A stretch of DNA of 64,000 bases, from NCBI GenBank assembly GCA_954871525.1, contig OX940869.1, forward strand, positions 16,148,001 to 16,212,000, in the 5' to 3' direction. Both the position numbers and the translations under genes were made by a program. The notes beneath the pieces were generated by a model, which had not been told where the DNA came from, did not search any database, and saw only the letters and a program-made list of their open reading frames with translations. This document shows positions 23,748 to 35,847 of the stretch, piece by piece (position 1 is the first letter of the stretch; each line of letters starts with the position of its first letter). The DNA is from Parietaria judaica (Eukaryota; Streptophyta; Magnoliopsida; Rosales; Urticaceae).

Positions 23748-26700
23748 CTACTGGTAGAACTTTTTCAAGTGCTTCACGTTCCAACTCCGTATTACTTTTG
23801 CTCCCTCTGTATTCTTGAGCTCATAGACTCCCAGCTTGACGATGTTGGTAACTATGTAAGGGCCTTCCCAGGTCTGCCCTAGCTTTCCAGCATTTTCCCC
23901 GGCGGTGTTCTGGAAGACTCGTCGGAGGACCATTTCCCCGACTCTGAACCTTCTCGAGCGCACTTTCTTGTTGTAAAAATGCGCGATCGTGTTTTGATAG
24001 TTAGTAATGTGCGCGCTCGCTCGCTCACGCTTCTCGTCGATATGGTCGAGCCGATGGAGGAGATTCTGTTCATTATCCTCCTCGCTGTTGGGGGCTAGCA
24101 TCCGTCGAAGGCTCGGGATGTCAACCTCCGCCGGGACCACAGCCTCCACCCCGAAGGCCAGGGCGAAAGGCGTCTCGTCGGTCGCGGAATGAGGGGTTGT
24201 TCGATAGGCCCATAGCACTCCTGGCAGCTCGTCCGCCCATAGCCCTTTCTTTTCGCCGAGCCTCCTCTTGATGTTGTCGACTATGGTGCGGTTGACTGCC
24301 TCGGCGTTCCCGTTGCCTTGGGGGTATCGCGGAGTTGACGTGTTGAGTTTTATCCTCCACCGCTTGCAGAAATCTCCGAACCTCTTCGAGATGAACTGGG
24401 ACCCGTTATCAGCGATTATCTCCCTGGGCAGGCCGAAGCGAGTAATCACGTTCTTCCAAACGTAGCTTTCGACGTCGGAATCCTTGATGTTGGCGTATGC
24501 TTCAGCCTCCGTCCATTTGGTGAAGAAATCCGTGACGACGAGCATGAACCTCTTCTGCCGCGTGCCGATGGGCATGGGGCCGACGATGTTCATCGACCAC
24601 TTCATGAAAAGGTAAGGAACCGAGACCACGGAAAGTTCCTCGGCAGGACAGTTTATTGTTGGCGCGTGCCGCTGGCATCTCTCGCATCTCTTGGCGTGGC
24701 TAATGCAATCGGCGACAATGGTTTCCCAAAAGAAACCTTGCCGCTTAGTCTTTCTAAGCAAAGATCGCCCGCCGGAGTGATTTCCACAGTCCCCTCTCCG
24801 GATGCTTGGCTTCTCCACCGTCTCCACCGTGACCGACCTTAGTTCTCCGATTTCAGTCGTAGAACCCAGGCCTGCCAGCGCGTCGGCGTGGGTGTTGTCT
24901 CCCCGCGTCACCTGTGTCAGGCTGAAGTAGTCGAACTTCCTTGAGAGAGCATCGCCCACTCCTGCGTAAGCCTCCATTCGTTCGTCGTTTTTCTCGTATT
25001 CCCCGTTCACCTGTTTTACCACCAACTGCGAATCCGAGAAAGCGTGCAAGTTCTTTGCCCCGATTGCTAAGGATGATTGCATCCCGATGATGAGCGCTTC
25101 ATACTCCGACTCGTTGTTGGTGGAGCGATAGGCGAGGCGACAGGCTTTTTCTATCACGTCCCCCATAGGGGAGATGATTCTGATCCCCACTCCAGATCCT
25201 TGTGCTGTTGCGGATCCGTCGACTTGCAGCCTCCAGATGCCGGCCTCGTCGCTCAGGTCCACCGGCTCTTTTGGCAACTAGATGAGGAAATCTGCGAGCA
25301 CTTGAGACTTGAGGCTTGTCCGAAGCTTGTACTCAATGTCGTACGCTCCCAGTTTAATAGACCACTTCGTGATCCTCCCCGACTGGCTCGGGCCGTGGAT
25401 GATAGTACGGATTGGTCTGTCGGTCATGACGACGATGGTGTGGGCTTGGAAGTGATGCTTCAACCTTTCCGACGTGTCGTATACTGCCAAAGCAAGCTTC
25501 TCGGGTTGAGGGTACCTTGTCTCGGCATCGAGGAGTTTCCTGTTGATGTAGGAAACTGGCTTCTGCTCCCCATCCTCCTCTCGCACAAGCACTTGGCTGA
25601 TTGCGTGGTTAGACACGGCGATGTATAAGTACAAAGGTTCCCCTGGCTTTGGCTTCGTCATGATGGGCGGCGATGACAGATAGGACTTCAATGCCTGGAA
25701 ATCCTCCTCGCATTTCTCAGTCCACTCGAACTTCTTATTCTTTCTTAGTAGTTCGTAGAAAAGGAGAGTCTTGTCGGCCGATCGCGAGATAAATCTGTTC
25801 AGAGCGGCGATCCTCCCGGTCAATCTCTGAATTTCTCGTCGATTTCGGGGCGAGGGCATACTCTTGATTGCCTCAATCTGCTCGGGGTCGGCCTCGACCC
25901 CTCGCCGAGTGACCATGTGGCCCAAGAACTTTCCCGAGGACATACCGAAGGTGCACTTGGTGGGATTCAGCTTCATCCCGTGCTGATTTAGAATCTCGAA
26001 ACACTCCTCCAAGTGCTCGAGGTGCGCCGCCACCTTCAGGGATTTAATGACCATGTCGTCGATGTATACCTCCATGCTTTTCCCGATCAGTTTGTGGAAC
26101 ATCATCATCACCAGCCTCTGATAAGTCGCTCCGGCGTTCTTCAGTCCGAAGGGCATGACTCTGTAGCAGTACGTGCCCCTCTCGCTGATGAAGGTGGTCT
26201 TCTCTTCATCCTCCGGGTGCATCCTTATTTGGTGGTACCTGGAATACGTGTCCATGAAGCTGAGAAGCTCATAGCCGTGGGTGGCCTCGACGAGGCGATC
26301 TATATGCGGCATCGGGAAACTGTCTTTCGGGCAGGCTCGGTTGAGGTCGGTGAAGTCCACACAAACTCGCCATTTGCCGTTCTTTTTCCTTACGACGACT
26401 GTGTTAGCCAGCCATTCGGGGTATTTTACCTCTCGAATGGTTCCCATCGAGAGCAGCTTATCTACTTCGTCGTTGATGATCTTGTTCCTGTCGGGAGCCA
26501 TCTTTCTCCTCTTTTACACGACGGGTTTGTGCCTTGGATCGGTGTTGAGGCGATGAGCTGTTACCGAAGGGTCAATCCCCGGCATGTCTTCATGAGACGA
26601 GGCAAAACTCCCACGATTCTTCTTTAGGAGCTCGATTAGTCGTGCTTTGGTACCTGGGTCGAGTTCCGCTCCCACACCGACGGTCCGAGTAGGGTCGGAC

Positions 26701-26866
26701 TCGTCGATGCAGACTCGCTCTACCTCTTCGATCTGCACTCCCCTTTTCTTTCTTCGGCATTCCCTGCCTCGATGTCTTCCATGCTAAGTATCTTAGTTGT
26801 CCTGTCGGCGCTCTGCCTCCGCTCCTTACTCCGCCCGGGACGTCTTAGGGCAGGCGTCGCTAATTG
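23748..26866 (-). pseudogene. pol: Gypsy element 1 pol: RT, RNase H, second RNase H, integrase
   Basis: Polyprotein region that would copy and integrate the element. In order: RT (VYIDDMVIKS catalytic box, ORF 25278-26501), standard RNase H (LYIAVSNHAISQVLV onward), archaeal-type RNase H (LQVDGSATAQGSG to THADALAGL) and integrase (RCERCQ zinc finger, IIADNGSQF, NGNAEAVNR). Lesions: a 1-nt loss in a G-run near 26750; a stop at 26514-26516 and a TAG at 25278-25280 where copy 2 reads Gln and Glu; a 339-nt in-frame deletion (near 24795) that removes an acidic linker and the first His of the integrase zinc finger; and the first catalytic Asp of integrase replaced by Asn (codon 24588-24590). The copy is therefore inactive. 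Confidence 0.9.
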
Positions 26867-26869
26867 CTA
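26861..26869 (-). promoter_or_regulatory. Putative leaky stop codon, UAG-CAA-UUA (gypsy copy 1)
   Basis: The protease frame ends with TAG followed by CAATTA, which fits the CARYYA context of tobamovirus-type readthrough stops. The downstream RT frame is the same frame once a private 1-nt loss about 110 bp further on is allowed for. Copy 2 has the same stop at the same place (58905-58913). Confidence 0.65.
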
Positions 26870-29404
26870 TAAACCGGCCGGTTCACCCTTCTCCGTATGC
26901 TTGATTCCCTTCTCGGCAGTCATCGACTTGTGGTGCATCATGTAGCAAATTCGGTACGCGTCTCTGCTCCCTTTGAGCTCCTCAATCTCTCCTCCCTTTT
27001 TTCCCGGGAATTTTATGCTCTGGTGGTAAGTTGACGGCACGGCTCTCATGGAGTGGATCCAAGGTCTCCCCAGAATAATGTTGAAGTGTGACGGGACACT
27101 TAGCACCATAAACTCCGTCATTCGGTTGACGCTCCCTGCGCGGACCGGGAGGTGGACCGTCCCCATCGAGACGGCGACGTCCCCGTTGAAACCCGATACC
27201 TTGCGAGGTCGTCCCCCTATCGCGAGTCCCTCGATGCCCATCTTCATCAAGCATTCATAGAAAATGACGTTGACCGAGCTTCCGTTGTCAACGAGGATGC
27301 GGCAAACCTCGCATCCGCCGACGTTGAGTTCGAGGACTAGAGCGTCGTCGTGCATATCAGCACAATCCTCATTCTCCACAAACTCTATCCTCGCGCCTGT
27401 GGCGCCCATCTTCACGTCTTCTTGGCCGTGCTCCTTCCCCCTCCGCTGATAAGCTTTTATGCTGTTGACCGAATCCTCGCAGAACCGTGATCCGCCCATG
27501 ATCACCTCGATTCTCGTTCTCGAGGCCGGTCGGTCTTCCTCGTCACGCCTTGCCGGTGGCGGCTCGATTGCCAGGTTTCTCTTTGCCCCGTCTTGGCCGT
27601 TCCCCCCGTCGTTCGTAGGTTCTTCTTGTCGGCCCTGCCATGCCCTGTTCCCGTTATTCCAAGGCACGAGAGGTTTGTACGTGAGGTCTTTGATCTCCCC
27701 TAGCCCGTATCTTCTCTGGAGCTCCTTCTTCAGCATGGCACAATCTTCAGTGGCATGGCCATTATAGTTGTGGTAAGCGCAGAATTTGTTCATATCTTTT
27801 AGCCAAAACTTCGTCCCGAAGCCTCCTCGGCCTCTCGAGAAGCCCCCTCGGCTTCCAGACCCCGAGAATCCCCCTCGGTTTCCAGTAAATCTTCCTTGGT
27901 CATTGGAAAACCCCCCCTGGTTTCCCAGGTATCCTCCTCGATCATGGGAGAATCGTCCTCGGTCTCCCGAGAATCCTCCTCGATCATCAGAGAATCTTCC
28001 TCAGTTCTCCGAGGATCCTCCTCGATCGTCGGAGAATCTTCCTCGGTTTTCCGAGGATCCTCCTTGGTGGTGGTCTCTCCGATCATTGTCGCGGTCTTTG
28101 TGCTCGTCAACCTGATACACTTCTTGCCTCGGAGCTTCCCGACCTCGTCGCTCATCAGAATTCCTTCGGTCTTCTTCTCCCTTCCTCGCTCGGGATGATG
28201 GGGCGTCTCCTCCGTCCCCACTCTCCCTTTTTCCATGTTGCCTTGCTTTGCTTCCACCTTCGTGGATCTTCTTCTGGGCCAGAGTCTCTTCCTCTATTTC
28301 CATGAAGAGCGTCGCCCTGTGGAGCGCGTCCTCGATCGTCAACGGGCGCATCTTTATTAACTCCTCACGGAAAGGGGCCAAATACCACAGCCCATGCTTC
28401 AGCGCCTGGATTACGACGACGCTATCGAGCTCCTGGATTCTGACCATAACGTCTTGGAATCTTCCGACGTACTGTCGAAGAGTTTCTTCTCGCCCCTGTG
28501 AGAGGTTCCACAGGGTCGTAACGGTCGCCTCGTTCTGGACGTACATCGAGTAGTGCCGCAGGAAACATGCGACGAGCTCATTGGAGTCGCCGATGGATTG
28601 CGATGGTAGTTTAGCGAACCAATCGCTCGCCGGGCCTTGCAAGCTCTCGACAAAGAGATGACACATGATAGCCTCTAGCTTTGTCTCCTCGCCGCCTATG
28701 TGCTCCGTGGCGATCCGAAATGACTTCACGTGGGTGTTTGGGTCCGAAGTTCCTTTATACTGTGAGAGCCTGACCTTTGGCAATTCTCCTAGCTCCACGC
28801 TGCGGATTTTTGCCGAGAAAGGAGTCACCCTGGCCTCCCTGACCAACCTATCGATTTCGGGCGCCGCGCTCGTGGCTTTATGCACCTGTGAGGCCACGTA
28901 TCCCATGTTTGCCTCCATGCTTGAGGATATTTCCCTCATCGCTCTCCGGACCTCCTCCTGGATCGTCTCCGCTATGGTGGTTGTCAAGCCTCCCGGCGGG
29001 CTCATCGTGTTCGCCGGTGTCGTGCCGGCGGCATTGAAGAGATCCCTAATGATCGGCGGCGCTTGAGGCATCAAGTTACCTTGCTCTCCTTCGGCTACAA
29101 CTCCACCCGCTCCCCGAGCCAAAGATCCCGCGATCGTGCTCTCCGGGCCTTCCCTTCTTTGACTCGCGTGCTCCAGAAGAGCAGTAAGTCGTCCGTTCTG
29201 CTCCTCTTGTTCTTCCGCCTTCCTGGCCGCCTCCTCGGCCACCTGTGTTGCCTCCATCGCTCTCACGTTGGCTTCGGCCAACTGCCGCTGGAGTCTCTCC
29301 ATGGCTGGGACTTCGTCCCCTTCTACAGTGATGACGTGGTCGCTCGACAACGTCGGGCTTCGTTGCTGGCGATGACGTCGCTCGATAACGTCTCGCTCCT
29401 TCAA
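26867..29404 (-). pseudogene. gag-pro: Gypsy element 1 gag - protease
   Basis: One ancestral frame spans both parts. Gag (28004-29404) has a coiled-coil-like N-terminus, the retrotransposon gag core (GPASDWFAKLPSQSI, SQGREETLRQYVGRFQ) and a C-terminal tract of DRGRFS/DRGGFS repeats. The frame is cut by TGA at 28001-28003 (CGA in neighbouring repeats). It then continues in the same frame through a CAYHNYNGHATEDC zinc-knuckle-like motif (27750-27793) and an aspartic protease with LVDNGSSVNVIF, closing at the UAG at 26867-26869. The start ATG seen in copy 2 is missing here; the next in-frame ATG is at 29302. Confidence 0.88.
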
Positions 29405-29435
29405 ATTCCTGGCTGTGAGTTAGAAAGAAAACAAA

Positions 29436-29456
29436 GCCCCTCGGTGAGCGCCAAAC
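29436..29456 (-). promoter_or_regulatory. Primer-binding site of gypsy element 1
   Basis: Read on the minus strand this is GTTTGGCGCTCACCGAGGGG, directly after the 5' LTR. Copy 2 has GTTTGGCGCCCACCGTGGGG at 56363. The TGGCGCC core is typical of Tat/Athila elements. Confidence 0.75.
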
Positions 29457-30356
29457 TGTAGAGGGCGATTTTCACCACCCTTTTCCAGTCACAAAGACAA
29501 TCACCAAATAACAAATAAACAACAGTAAATGATGAATATCTCTGTTTTATTATATTTTCCGAAAATGAGCTCGGTTTTCTTCCGTTGAATAGCTGGACAG
29601 ATGAAGGATCATGAACATCAATATTCTCTATTTCCTTAGCCTTTTCTATTACAAGACTTCTTTCTCTCTTTCCGGGCCTTTTTTCTCTATTTTTCCCAAC
29701 CTTTCCGTTGAATAGCTGGACAGATGAAGGATCACGAACATCAATTTTCTCTATTTCCTTAGCCTTTTCTATTACAAGACTTCTTTCTCTCTTTCCGGGC
29801 CTTTTTTCTCTATTTTTCCCAACCTTTACAAATGAGGCTTATCTTGCCTTTTATAGAGTTTACAATGCCTTTTCCTCGCATCCTTCCCGCCTTTTTTCTT
29901 TTTAATCATTCACTCTCTGGCGTGATTTGAGGGCAGCATGGTCAATTCTTGCTTTATGTCGCTTCTGAGCAGGCTGCCGTTATGGGTAGGTGCGCCTCAT
30001 TAAATGCGCATCCCGTCAGCCGTCATTCGGCTCTGCAAGCCTCGTCGCCGGTGTTCTCATCGAGTGAGTAGGTCGGCTTCATTAAATGCACGTCTCGTCA
30101 AGGGTCATTCGACCCTACACAATCATCATGACGAAATTCCTCGTCGGGTGTGATGGGGCGCTTCGTCGCAACTTGCTCTCGCGTGGCTGCGTCTCCTCGT
30201 GGATGAACCTCCTCGGGGGTATTCTTCCTCGGGGATGTTCCTCCTTGGGGATAATCCCCCTCGGGTGACGAACTTCCTCGCCTCTTCTCATGTCGTTTAT
30301 GGACCAAACGACACGAGTTGTGTTGAGGATGGATTTGACCAAATCCGACCTTAACA
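29457..30356 (-). repeat. 5' LTR of gypsy element 1, with 123-bp internal duplication
   Basis: A 900-bp LTR with TG...CA ends (minus strand TGTTAAGG...TACA). It differs from the 776-bp partner mainly by a tandem duplication: the block starting TCCGTTGAATAGCTGG occurs at 29581 and again at 29704. Confidence 0.93.
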
Positions 30357-30361
30357 ACAAT

Positions 30362-32658
30362 AAAAGTCCGAGTAAGTGATTTTGTTTACTTATTGATTAT
30401 CTTTTGTATCTGGCTGGTATTTCACTCGAAATTACAAGGGAGTAATTTGAAAGTTCTTGAACTTATGAAACGGCTGAAAAGATAATTAAAGATAAGATAA
30501 TCACCCAACCCAAAGTCTATGATTGGTTAAGGTTGGAACCTTTGACTGAATCCAGGATTCAGAAGACAATCATAAGTTGACTATGTTAGTCAAAGTAATG
30601 GGATAATTGTTTCAGTGGGAGCAAGTCGTTTACATATAATAAATTGTTGTTTTCAAGATCAATATTTATTATACCCGTGACTTACGTGGAAATTCAAAAG
30701 TCCACCTATATAAATAAAGTTTTATCATTGTAGATAATAATAAAATTATTATTTATGAGATGATCTAGTTGTTTATATTGATTGTCTGGTGAGGTGAAAT
30801 AAACGAGCTCAAACCATTATAAAATAATTAATGAATAATATGGATGTAACATCCAGAAAAAGGGTTAACTATGAAAGTGATCGATCATACCTAAGGCATC
30901 TAAAAAATAGTCATATTAATTTGGATGAGATAAACAGGATGGACCAATGTGTGGACTGTTCGTCAGTTCCTTGCCTGTTTGAGAATCTTGTCCAAAGATT
31001 AAAATGATTAAAAGACCATTTTATGTGAAAAGGTCTAAAGAGCCACAGTTCATGTAAAGCTTGTACATACTTTGTGTATGTGGTCCATTATACAAGCTCG
31101 AGAAGGGTATGAATACTTTATATAATGATTGGCAAGTATTCAAGGTAATGGTATGAATGCAAAGTAAATTAAAACTTTTGTGAGTTCAAGTAATTTATTG
31201 CATGAACCGAATTTTTAATTCGACAAATCACTAATGACTTTTCAGTTATACTGACGGGGTGAGTTTGAACATTTAATTCAGTGATCACCTAAAAGAGAAA
31301 TTAATTCTCTGTTAGTCAACGGTTCATAGCACACCAGCACAATGAGGTGTTCTAGAAAGAAGGAACAAGAACCTTTTTTAGAAATGATTAAGGGGAGATA
31401 ATCATTTTATATTATTCATTTAATGGAATTTGGACAAGATATATTTTATGATCATATAAGAGAGTAATTGTTTTTCAACAATAGTAACTTTTTTGGAATA
31501 TGACTTTATGATAAAATATGAACCTCAAAGTAAAATATTACTAGAGGAATTGTTAAAGGACAAAGTAATTACACAATCAACAATGTCTGTTGATAATCAG
31601 ATAGAGGAAACCACAGGTCCCAAATCAGAACTCTGGGTAATCAGATGTAGTGGGAGGTTCAGTCTTTAGATTGAACACTACGAGCACCGGGAAGAGAACA
31701 ACGTTGTCGTGTCGATAATAACGTTGATGATCCTTCGACCTTTAACGAGGTTATAAAGGATACTGATCATGGGAAATGGCAGGATGTCATGAACAGAGAG
31801 AAACAAAATCTATGGATTCTAACTAAGTCTGGGAACTTGTAGACTTACTGGATGGATTCAAACCCATTGGCTGTAACTGGATCTACAAAAATATGAGTGG
31901 ACAGGAAGGTTGAAACCTTAAGAGCTAGTTTAGTGGACAAGGGTTAAACCCAGAGAGAAAGTATTTGTTTCGAGGAAACTTTCTCTCCTGTCACTAAAGT
32001 CCATTCTAACCATAGCCTAAAATGTCAACTACGAGATTTGGCAGATGGACGTCAAAACCGCTTTCCTAAACGGGTACATTGACGAGAACATCTATATGGA
32101 CCAACTAGAAAGGTTCGTGCAAAAGGGTCAAGAAGGGAAAGTTTGCAGATTACTCAAGTCCATTTATAGATTGAAGCAAGCTTCCAGATCCTGGAATCTA
32201 AGGTTTGATGAGACTATCAAGACCTATGGATTTGTGCATAACATCACTGAGGCCTGCATCTATAAGCTCAATGATGATACCGTGGAGATTTTCCTTGTTC
32301 TGTACATCGACGATATTCTTCTCATTGGTAATAATGTTAAAAAGTTATCGAACGTGAAAGCATGGTTAGCTACACAATTCCAAATTAAGGATATGGGAGA
32401 AGCCAACTATGTTCTTGGGATCCGTATCTTTAGGGATCGCAACAACAGGCTTCTGGCCTTATCGCAAGCAGCCTACATTGATAAGGTGCTAGAACATTTT
32501 GCAATGGCAAACTTCAAGGGAGGTATATTACCGACCAGGCATGGAGTATTCCTCGATAGGAAACAATGTCAACCTTCTCCGGAAGAGCAGGACGTGATGA
32601 GGTGCATACCATATGCTTCGGCAGTGGGAAGTCTGATGTACGTTATGCAATGTACTAG
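30362..32658 (+). pseudogene. pol: Copia element 2, right part with decayed RT
   Basis: This is the continuation of the interrupted copia element. From about 31600 it aligns with the region before RT in element 1, and 32045-32680 contains an intact RT stretch with MDVKTAFLNGYIDENIYM and YIDDILLIGN (Val to Ile in the YVDD box). Upstream stretches (30362-31600) are heavily decayed and show no integrase motif. RT similarity stops after SLMYVMQCTR at about 32658, where the sequence jumps into the middle of an LTR, so the RNase H and the first half of the 3' LTR are deleted. Confidence 0.82.
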
Positions 32659-34004
32659 GAATGATACGTACGTGATTTAAACATTCGGTATGTTTTATCA
32701 TTTGTCAGGATTCATAAAACTAGAGTCTGTGTCAGACTTTGGAAGTTTTATTTTTGACGTGGCAAAAGTACCAAAGTTTGGTGCTGGAAATTTGAATTTA
32801 GATTTTTCATCAACTGAAAAGTTGTTGGAAATTAAATTCTAAGAGAATTTTCTTTTGAAACCGAGTCATTTCGACGTACGGTTTGTGATTTAGAGAATTT
32901 TCAAGTTTACGATCGTTTTCGTAAATATGTGAAATTTAATCACATGTCGCGAATTTAAATGGTGGTGTTGCACCACGATATTTAATGTGTGATATTGAAA
33001 TCAGAGGTTAATAATATAATTTAATTATTTGGATTTAATTATTAATATTCTTATTAATAATTAATTAATAATTAATAGATTTATGTTATTTAAATAAAAA
33101 TATATATTTGGTATATATATGAATGTGTAGAAATATTGCGGCCCAAGTAAATGAGTAAGTTGGGCTTACACGAATTTGCATGGATTTGGACTTTCCAAAT
33201 ATGCGGCATATGTACCTATGTTTAGGTATTAATGGAAAAACTTTGAAATTAATTTGGTACATTCAATCGGTCAAGTTTGATCTTAACCGTTGGATCATGA
33301 TAATTAATTTGGAAAGCTAAATTCGAAAATGACTAGGTGACCAAGCATGGATTTCGAAATTGCTTAATGAATTATATCCATTGGATTAGTTTAAGATTTA
33401 ATCTTAACAATTGGATTGGAAATTAATTAACATGTAAATATGGAATGCAAAATTTGAATTTATTATAAAGGAGGTCGAATTCTATTACTTGCTAATCAAG
33501 TTCGGAGAGTTGACTTTATACTAAATCAATATGGTTCATTAGATTGGTTATGAAATTAATTCCAACCATTGGATCAAGGTTATTGATTTCGAATTTTCCA
33601 TATGGGTACATAGGGAATTTGAATTCTCTTATATAAGGAAGTGATTGGATAATTGATTTATTCATGGTTTCCCTATTTGGTTAAATCCCTAATTAATTAG
33701 AACCATTGGATCTTTGGTGATTCAATCTTGGCCATTGGTTTGAGTAATTAATTATATTTACCTATCATAGAATTCGAAATTGAAGGAAGGAAACTTCCCT
33801 TATTGGTTTTTCCATGAGCCTATAAATACAAAGCTCATTCTACACATTTCACACACTTTCCCCAGAGCAAGAATTCAATCTCTCTCTCTCTAGAGTCTGC
33901 GAATTTCTTAGCCTCTGATCTCTTTTTTCTTGTTCGGCTTAGTGAGACGTTGTTCTCAGAAAGCTTTAAAAGAACCATCAGTTAAAGTTGGAAAGAGTCC
34001 TGTC
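32659..34004 (+). repeat. Copia LTR (copy D), only the 3' half
   Basis: Starts at ATGATACGTACGTGA, the equivalent of about 11858 in LTR B, and continues past the TATA box (near 33822) to GAGTCCTGTCG. There it ends against hAT transposon sequence. Both ends are truncated. Confidence 0.8.
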
Positions 34005-35043
34005 GTTATCGAGGTTTCCTTCGTCGTTATCGAGGTGGACTGGTCTGATCCACTCTACAATCGTATCATCGACATTGCAACCTGCTGAAGCCATAGCCAA
34101 AGATCGCTTGAGGTAATCATAAGGATCGACTTTGTCCACCTGGTCATATTGCGCTTTCGGGTCTCGTAGTGCTAGCTTCTGATTGTAACTGCAGAAGACT
34201 AGCTTCTCCAATGTTTTGTATGCAAGACGATTGCGAAGCTTGGTATGGATTAATGCAAAAGTACTTCAATTTCTCTCGCAAGCTGAAGCTGAAGCGGTCT
34301 GAGACAAAATCCTAACTGCTAGCTTCTGTAATGTGGGGCATGAACTCCCGAAGACGTTCCACCACTCAACTGTAAACAAATAAATAAAAATTTAGTTAGA
34401 TCAATGTTTAAAACTTAGCATGTTTAATGTTATAATCACTTTATTTTTTCTTACTGGGTGCAAGAGAATTTCGTGCGGCCACTACTTCCCGCTCGCGCAA
34501 TGGAACCACAGCATCACGAAACTGCACACACTACAATACAAGCAAGTAGGTTATATTTTATTTAATAAAAAGAAATAAATTTACACAGTTAAATTAAGAT
34601 CTTACTCTTACCTCTTCTGCGAGATATGCCACGTCTCCGTGGGGAAACAAACGGTGGTAGACCCTCGTGACTTCCGCGATGGCATTGGCCGGCATCTCAA
34701 TATCTCGCTGGTAAGCGAGTTTAGGATTCAAGAAATGAGCTGCAATTTGCATAGGATTTTCCAAGTTTTGATGCCATCTAGCTTCCACTATATCGACAGC
34801 CCATTGCTTAACCTAAAGTGCTCCCAGTTCCGCTTTCATACTTTCAAACAAACGATAGGCCATGCCCATTGTCGGATGCACCTTAGTGGCGACGTAACGG
34901 AGTGCCCCGTACATCGGGCTGAAAATGGCGATGGCTTTGTCAACCTGTACCTAAAAAGCCTCGTCCAAGAATAACGTGGCTGATGCTCTCCCTTCTCTCA
35001 AATTGTTGAACGTGGATTCAGTTGGAAATCACGTCTCGGATTC
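34005..35043 (-). pseudogene. hAT transposase, C-terminal part
   Basis: The minus strand encodes the hAT C-terminal dimerisation region: WWNVFGSSCPTLQKLAVRI, SASACERN, then STFALIHTKLRNRLAYK and EKLVFCSYNQKL. A further block RWHQNLENPMQIAAHFLNPKL lies at 34640-34790, with an intron-like gap at about 34380-34600. A TGA replaces the conserved Trp (ERNWS) near 34272. The coding sequence continues across the solo LTR into 37782-39464. The left limit abuts copia LTR D and no hAT terminus was found. Confidence 0.82.
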
Positions 35044-35797
35044 CTTGAAAATTATCACGAATTGTACCTCCGAACCGTCCGGGTAACATTTAAAAAATTA
35101 AGTTAAAGCGGAATAACTTGTTATCCGTCCAACGGTCCGGATATCGGATAATAACCATTTCCAAGATCTGATAAATATTATGTAATTTAATATTCATATA
35201 TCATTATTAATAATCTAGTCATAATAGGAAATAAATAGAAAGCAGTAAATGATTGCATTTATTAACCCAATGCATAAGGCCGTTTCTCTGTTGACGACTT
35301 CCGGCTGCGCGTTCTGAATCGGGTAGGGCTCCGCCGGTGCTGAGGGAAACTCCCGTGATCTTCCGGGATATTCTTCTGTAATCCTCGTACCGAAGCGTGG
35401 GCTTCGCCGGCAGGACTCCGTCGCAAAATTTTAACTGATGGTTCTTTTTAAGCTTCCGGAGAAATAGTCTCCTAAGCCGAACAAGAAAAGAGAGATCAGA
35501 GAGAAAATTCGCAGACCCTGAGAGAGAGGGAGAGTTTGAATTTTTCTCTGGGGAAAGGTGTGTAAAATGTGTAGAATGAGCCTCCTATTTATAGGCTCAA
35601 ACCGTAACCGAATTGGAGAAATTCCCTCCCTAATTTTTGAATTTCATATATTAAATATAATTAATTATCTTAATCCAATGGTCCAGATTTAATCTCATCT
35701 AAATCCAATGGATATAATTAATTAGGGATTTAATTAAATAAGAAAGATTAGGATAAAATCAAAAATCCAATCTTATCTTCTTATCTTTATAAAATTC

Positions 35798-35847
<50 letters not shown>

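Larger units (their letters stand above)
22302..30356 (-). mobile_element. Complete Ty3/gypsy (Tat-type) element 1, inserted in copia element 2
   Basis: An 8,055-bp minus-strand element bounded by LTRs and a perfect 5-bp duplication ACAAT (22297-22301 and 30357-30361). Order in its own sense: LTR, primer-binding site, gag-protease, in-frame UAG, RT-RNaseH-second RNaseH-integrase, repeat-rich 3' UTR, polypurine tract, LTR. The second, archaeal-type RNase H between RT/RNaseH and integrase places it in the Tat branch of chromovirus-unrelated plant gypsy elements. Confidence 0.95.
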
